Shown one piece after another: positions 59,175 through 64,000 of a stretch of 64,000 nucleotides of DNA. The translations under genes were made by a program, and so were the position numbers. This DNA is from Allium sativum (taxonomy: Eukaryota; Streptophyta; Magnoliopsida; Asparagales; Amaryllidaceae). The notes under the pieces were generated by a model. That model had not been told where the DNA came from. It ran no database searches and saw only the letters and a program-made list of their open reading frames with translations. The first letter of the stretch is position 1; each line of letters opens with the position of its first letter. The stretch is from assembly GCA_030737875.1 (NCBI GenBank), contig CM060910.1:618153303-618217302 (forward strand), in the 5' to 3' direction.

Positions 59175-60379
59175 TTTATAAACGATGTTTTTAACTCGAA
59201 CGGATTTTTCCATTAATCTTATTTATTTTTATAATGGTTGTTAAGAAAATTTGAATTTCAAAATATTATATTTTAGAAATTATTATTGAATTAATATTAT
59301 AATAGTATGGAGTATTCAATTTTTATTTAAAATTGAATTCGAAGTTGGAATCATTTTCTAACGAGTTTATAAAATACGCATGAACTGAATCGATATGTTT
59401 TATTTATAAATAATAAAATGGTTTGAATAGGACATGTTGCGCAACGATCGTTCGTGAATTTTGACCATTAACTTCAAATTGATGTACCAAAAGATCCGAC
59501 CGTCTGATTTTCCCATAACAAAAAACTTTTGGTTCAGATTGAAAATAACATTCAAATGAAATGAAAAGTTTTAAAATCTAATGGTCATATTTTAGGGAAG
59601 GTTCAAATCAAATTTGAATAAAAACAACGCTATTGTTGTAAATGACCAGAAATTGATTTTTAATGAACTGAGCTATTTTTAAATTATTAAAAATAGAGAA
59701 AATTATGATAAATCACAAAAAATATTTAGACTAAATATATTTAGTTTTGGATAGTATAAAGCTATTTTGTGAAAATTAGCTATTATGAAAAAGGTGATTA
59801 AAATTGTTTGAAGTTAATAAACACTTAACCAAGTTAAGTTTTTCAAATGCATGAATATTGGATTTAAATAGAAATAATCTACGGATTTTCGATATTGGAT
59901 TCAGTTATTATAAGGATACTGTTTTGAGGAATTTGGAAGATAGAGATATCGTTATTCCTTATACGGTGTCTGTTGGTTTCAGAATTTGATATTGAACACA
60001 AGTCGATATGATTTCTATTCAAAGCCTTATATTTGATATCAAATTGGATTTTGGGTTTGTCATGAATGGTGTCTTTAATAACACTGTTCTTAAACCCAGT
60101 TGAAAATGAAGATTACAAAGTTAATCTTTTAATTAAGATTAATGAAGTCTTCCAAAGTTAAGTTTTCCAATTTAATAAATTGAATTGGCATTGAATGGAA
60201 ATCAATTTAGTGATAATCGAGATGAACCTTTGTGGAAGAAAACCTTGCTATTTAAGGAATGTAATAGGCTTAGTCGTTATTCCGCTTATATTATTAGTCT
60301 GATACGAAAATTTATATCAATTACGAACTGATATGATTTCCATGAAAATTCCATTTCTAATGGAAGTTTGACTTTTGGT
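59175..60379 (+). repeat. LARD B right LTR, second segment
   Basis: Continues the alignment to the left LTR (36405 to about 37630) after the solo LTR, starting with the repeated TTTAT. Interrupted at 60379 by E3; the remainder would lie beyond the window. Confidence 0.85.
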
Positions 60380-60658
60380 TGTAACACCCCGTGAATTCTA
60401 TAACAATAAGCTTCACAAATTAAAATGTAATTAATTCTAAACGAAAGAATTAAGGGAAACGGGTTACGCCATTGCATTCATCTCGGAATTCTTCTTGAGA
60501 TAGAGTCCGAGTTTGCGTCAATCGGACTCCGTATGAAGGAGTTATGACCTTCGTAAGTTTCAGAATAAAATTTAAAATTCAAATAGCTCGGTTTCAAGTT
60601 CAAAATTCGAAAAACAGGCACAAACTGGGCTGGGCGGGAAAATTCTCGCCCAGGGACC

Positions 60659-60760
60659 AGGTCGGCCATAAGGTCGACCATGATGTCGACCTTGTCACCC
60701 CCAGGTCGACCATAGTGTCGACCTGGGTGTCGACCTACCAGTTGACCTACCTGGTCGATC
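60659..60760. repeat. GTCGAC cluster, E3 LTR
   Basis: Five GTCGAC hexamers with GTCGGC, GTTGAC and GTCGAT variants, about 145-245 bases upstream of the TATA box. Confidence 0.88.
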
Positions 60761-60903
60761 TGGCTGGGTCTGGCTCTGGCTCGAATTTCTGTGGCTCGGT
60801 GTGTCATTAGGGCTGACATGTCACCTCTTGATTGGCTCTTTGGATTTTGTATGGTCTGGATTCCTCTTGTCTTCATCTGACGGCTCAAAACAATCTAAAA
60901 ATC

Positions 60904-60911
60904 TATATATA
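60904..60911 (+). promoter_or_regulatory. E3 LTR TATA box
   Basis: TATATATA followed by CACCCTAAGTCTCAACT; the ACCCTAA word recalls the telo-box after the E2 TATA box. Transcript start expected near 60940. Confidence 0.55.
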
Positions 60912-62083
60912 CACCCTAAGTCTCAACTAAAATTCACACAAAAAAATAAGATTGGAGTCATGCTGCCAGGAAGGAATTGAGCGTAGCCATCAAGAGAGAG
61001 GAGCTTAGAGACGAATCAAATTTAGAAGAGAACTAAAGCTTAATCAAATTATTCAACGCAACGTTAATCTACCCAAAGGAACGCATCTCCATTTCAGAAC
61101 TCAGAATTTCAAGATTCTGCATTCGTTGTAAGTATAGTGATCTTTCAGAATATGAATAAAACTGTGACGTGATTCGATGTAAATGAAAATAGAATTGTGT
61201 TATTGTATAATAATGATATGAATTCTGTGTATTGTAATAATTCTGTCTTGACTTGTGTATTGATATTTGTGGCATAAATTGATCAATGCAAGCCTATTGG
61301 ACATTTGTATATGAAAATAATAGCACTTGCAAGTTGTGGCAAAAACTAGTAATTGATCCCTTTATGTTTAAGTCGATGGCATGGACTATATACATTCCCT
61401 AAGCTTAAGTTAAAGCTTATGTAAACATTTTCTAGATTTGAGACCTTTTATGCCTACATGACTCAAAACCTATGAACACATTCTTATGTTTATTTGCAAG
61501 TATAATTGGATCTATGTTAAGTACCGTTTGGGTTACATAAACTATGCAAGTTCATGTTGAATTAGGCTATATGATTAGATGTTAAAATTGGGCATTTTGG
61601 TGAATATACTATATGTTAGTTTTGTTGTTGACATTATGCCAAGTTAAACATGTTTAAACCCAAGTTTGTATAAGCCTGAACTATGCCATTTCATATGACA
61701 CCTACTTAGTTATACTCTGTTTTGAATGCAAGTTCACATGACCCATAATTTATGTTAGTTGAATCGCTAAATTGCAAGTTCATGCGCCACACACCTTTAT
61801 GTATTGTAAAATATTACATGTTCTTGATTTCCCCTTTTCTCACGTTTATAAAGTTGGGCTGAATTGTGTCGAGCCCAACATTTGTTATAATGTTGCGAAC
61901 GTACAAACAAAGGTTATAACGTCGGGTGTAAAACATGAAAAATATATGTTGGCATGTTTGGCACATGCCAACGACAACGACATTTAAGCGGTATGGATTG
62001 TTATACCCACGAATAAAGGACATGACATTTACATATAAAATTGAGAAGTGATAAAATATGTAAATTTAGAAAACACGGTATGC

Positions 62084-62260
62084 TTAACCCGAGGTTGGAT
62101 TGAGTTGTGACGTAAACCTGCCCGGACCCGCCCGGTTGTCCAGTAGTCACAACAATACCTATCCAATGTGGGTGGTTAAGCATTTAGCCCAATAAGGACC
62201 CGAGGTTAGACTGAGCTACGGTGTAAACCTGCCCAGAACCGACCGGCACATCCAGTAACC
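62084..62260 (+). repeat. Duplicated GC-rich block, E3 LTR
   Basis: CCCGAGGTTGGATTGAG ... AAACCTGCCCGGACCCGCC (about 62079-62132) and a second copy at about 62199-62250, the same pair found in E2 and the solo LTR. Confidence 0.8.
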
Positions 62261-62773
62261 GTAGCAATATCTGTGTAATGTGAGTGGTCGGTGCTTTAAG
62301 AGGCTAAGGACAGATGGTAGGGTTAAGTCAACTAAAAACACTTAACCAAATTCAACATGTTAACAAGAATTGATGGGTGAGGTTAGGTAAATACAGACAC
62401 TTAACCACTTAGCATGTTTGACTAGAAAACCCTAGTAACGGGGACCCATTTCAGCAGTAACCCAATTAGGTATCATGGTACCCTGAAACTAGGCAGGGTG
62501 GGGCACGATTACTGGGATGATTGTAAGCGGTCAAAGCGACGACGGTGGGTGCAACAGTGTGGGTTCTAACAGAGTGCGGGCGTGCACACACTTCGGAGCA
62601 GACAAACAGGGCACTAGGGGCACCAGTAATATAACCTATGCATTCTAATTTTTGTGTCGGGTCGCCTCCATGGGTCCTGATACACCCCATGGTGGGGCCA
62701 ACATAGGCATCTACAATCTTTGGGGGCCGTATGACACATGTTTATGCGAGTAGGAGCCGATCTTTAAAATAAG

Positions 62774-62937
62774 GGGATCACTTTGCCCTCAGCATAGGGT
62801 GCATCTTTAGAAATGGGATCACTTTACCCTCAGCATAGGGTGCATCTTTAGAAACGGGATCACTTTACCCTCAGCATAGGGTGCATCTTTAGAAACAGGA
62901 TCACTTCACCCTCAGCATGGGGTGACAGTTAAGATAA
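62774..62937 (+). repeat. 41-bp tandem repeat, four copies, in the E3 LTR
   Basis: Units start at 62774, 62815, 62856 and 62897 with RGGATCACTTYRCCCTCAGC; the fourth is partial and diverged. The solo LTR has no such array in the matching place, around 56780-56820. Confidence 0.93.
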
Positions 62938-63519
62938 TACAAGTAGGTGCAGAGATAGTGTGGGGTGCGATAGTATATTCGTTTCAGAAGTACCTTATCT
63001 AGTTTATGATACTTTCCTGTTTCAGTTTATATCTATCATGCCCTTTTTCTTATTCACATACTGAAGATCCACTAGATTTACTCAGGCTTTATGTCTGACT
63101 CTATTTTCTTTTCGTCTCCTTTTATTTCGTTTCCCCCCAGGTCCACAGGGAGGAAACAACCCAGCTTAGTCAGACTCTTTGCAAGCTTCAAGACCGTAGA
63201 TGTATGGTTTGGATCTCTTTTGCTCGGATTATGGCTTTGGATATCACTATGGGGATTTTTGTTACTTTATTTATGTTTTATGCTTCTTTAATAATCAAGG
63301 CGGTAATGAGGTTGTAATGTTGGAAGTATTTTGAGACAATTATGGAAATGTTTTGCATGAACATGTATTGATGAAATAAAAGCCTGTTTGTTTTTCGTTG
63401 TTTAAAATATGTGTATTTATATATGTCTTGTGTTTATCTGTGACTTTTACTTATAAACCTCCACCAAAGTTAAGGCATTCCCTTTGTGAGTGACCTTAAC
63501 GGAGGTGGGGTGTTTCACT

Positions 63520-63531
63520 TGGTATCGGAGC
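63520..63531 (+). promoter_or_regulatory. E3 primer-binding site
   Basis: TGGTATCGGAGC, two bases after the LTR; identical to the LARD A site. Confidence 0.88.
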
Positions 63532-63726
63532 ATAGGTTTACCAGATAAAATAAAAATTTTGAAACTATTTTCGAAAAGAAGCTTAAAGAAGCATTTTTCA
63601 AGAAAAAGTGTTGTTTTTAAAAAAGGCATAATCCCCCAAAGCCATACGCACTATCTCTCTATCCTTTTGTCTTGAATCTTTCCTTTTCGTTTCAGCATAT
63701 CTGGGGACCTTACTCCCCAGCTACAG

Positions 63727-64000
63727 ATGCTTTTACTCCTCCTCTTCCTCTACGTGAAACAGCAAGCGGAAGAATCGCAGAACAAGAAAACGGATAATAG
63801 TCAAGGGGGAAAGGACCACAACAATAATAACAAGACACGTGAGAAAAGGAAATGTTATTTCTGTGGCATTGTTGGGCATATAGCCTAGGATTGTAGAAAG
63901 AAGAAGATGAAGATGGGAGCATGCATTCATTGTGGTGATATTGGACATATCAGCAAGAATTGCCCTAAGAAGCAAGGGCAACGCCGCAAACAGGACCTTC
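63727..64000 (+). pseudogene. E3 gag remnant with two zinc knuckles
   Basis: An in-frame stretch from an ATG at 63727 reads MLLLLLFLYVKQQAEESQNK into an Asn/Lys-rich linker and the first CCHC knuckle, CYFCGIVGHIA, where TAG at 63886-63888 interrupts it. After the stop the frame continues with the second knuckle CIHCGDIGHISKNC to the window end. In E2 about 295 residues precede the first knuckle; here only about 40 do, so the capsid domain is deleted. The Leu-rich start is probably a frame artefact at the deletion joint. Confidence 0.75.

Larger units (their letters stand above)
60380..63517 (+). repeat. E3 5' LTR
   Basis: 3138 bases from TGTAACACCCCGTGAATTC to GGTGGGGTGTTTCA. In order it holds the GTCGAC cluster, TATA box, GC-rich block pair, 41-bp tandem repeats and a C-tract. 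Confidence 0.92.
34300..64000 (+). mobile_element. LARD B: large non-autonomous LTR retrotransposon with nested insertions, continues past the window
   Basis: Plus-strand copy of the LARD A family. Left LTR at 34300-39913, primer site at 39916, non-coding internal region in two pieces (39914 to about 40599, about 53641-54106), polypurine tract at 54094-54106, right LTR from 54107. The right LTR is cut by a solo LTR and then by E3 and does not finish in the window. Removing the LINE and E2 leaves an internal region of about 1.1 kb without gag or pol. It depends on other elements for mobility. Candidate target duplication at the left is CTAAA. Confidence 0.75.
60380..64000 (+). mobile_element. 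E3: Ty3/Gypsy element, 5' end only, continues past the window
   Basis: Plus-strand 5' LTR (60380-63517), primer site (63520-63531) and the start of a gag region with zinc knuckles. Candidate left target duplication is TTGGT (60375-60379). The LTR is homologous to the solo LTR and, more distantly, to E2. The internal part seen already lacks most of gag, so it is defective. Confidence 0.9.

Overview
This is a plant nuclear window, most likely from a eudicot. It is AT-rich and contains one compact intronless calmodulin-like gene. Almost everything else is transposable elements: long-LTR Ty3/Gypsy retrotransposons with initiator-Met-tRNA primer sites, chromodomain-type pol genes, LINE remnants, and PIF/Harbinger- and Stowaway-like MITEs. 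There are no rRNA or tRNA genes, no CRISPR array, and no bacterial gene organisation.

Layout. (1) 1-9.6 kb is the only genic island. A 2.1 kb foldback MITE (384-2494) lies upstream of a CML18-like four-EF-hand calcium sensor (3063-3548, +). Downstream is a tandem duplication of a 2.6-2.9 kb segment (about 3911-6501 and 6502-9450). Each copy carries the same MITE, and the first carries a 54-bp minisatellite. (2) 9617-29484 is LARD A, a minus-strand non-autonomous retroelement whose LTRs are far longer than its non-coding internal region. A decayed 9.6 kb chromovirus-type element, E1 (13167-22769, target-site duplication TTACT), is nested in it. (3) 29485-34299 has no recognised gene. (4) From 34300 past the window end is LARD B, the same family as LARD A but on the plus strand, with a 5.6 kb left LTR. 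Its internal region holds a LINE fragment, and that fragment is split by a young 11.4 kb element, E2 (41662-53022, TSD AAATG). Its right LTR is broken by a solo LTR (56211-59174, TSD TTTAT) and by a third element, E3 (from 60380, +), which runs off the window.

Order of events read from the nesting: LARDs first, then E1, the LINE, the solo LTR and E3 in undetermined order. E2 came after the LINE. By eye the E2 LTRs differ at roughly 1% of positions and the E1 LTRs at roughly 7% over a short sample, so E2 is the youngest datable insertion. None of the polyproteins is intact. E2 is nearest, with one frameshift and one nonsense codon. E1 has about ten lesions. E3 has lost most of gag.

The least ordinary material is: the LARD family with no coding capacity but a conserved internal region; clusters of the palindrome GTCGAC at a fixed distance upstream of the putative TATA box in E2, E3 and the solo LTR; a duplicated GC-rich block conserved across these LTRs; and the array of TGCAT/ATGCA palindromes at 28.5-28.9 kb. 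I found no evidence of a new gene system beyond mobile-element biology.
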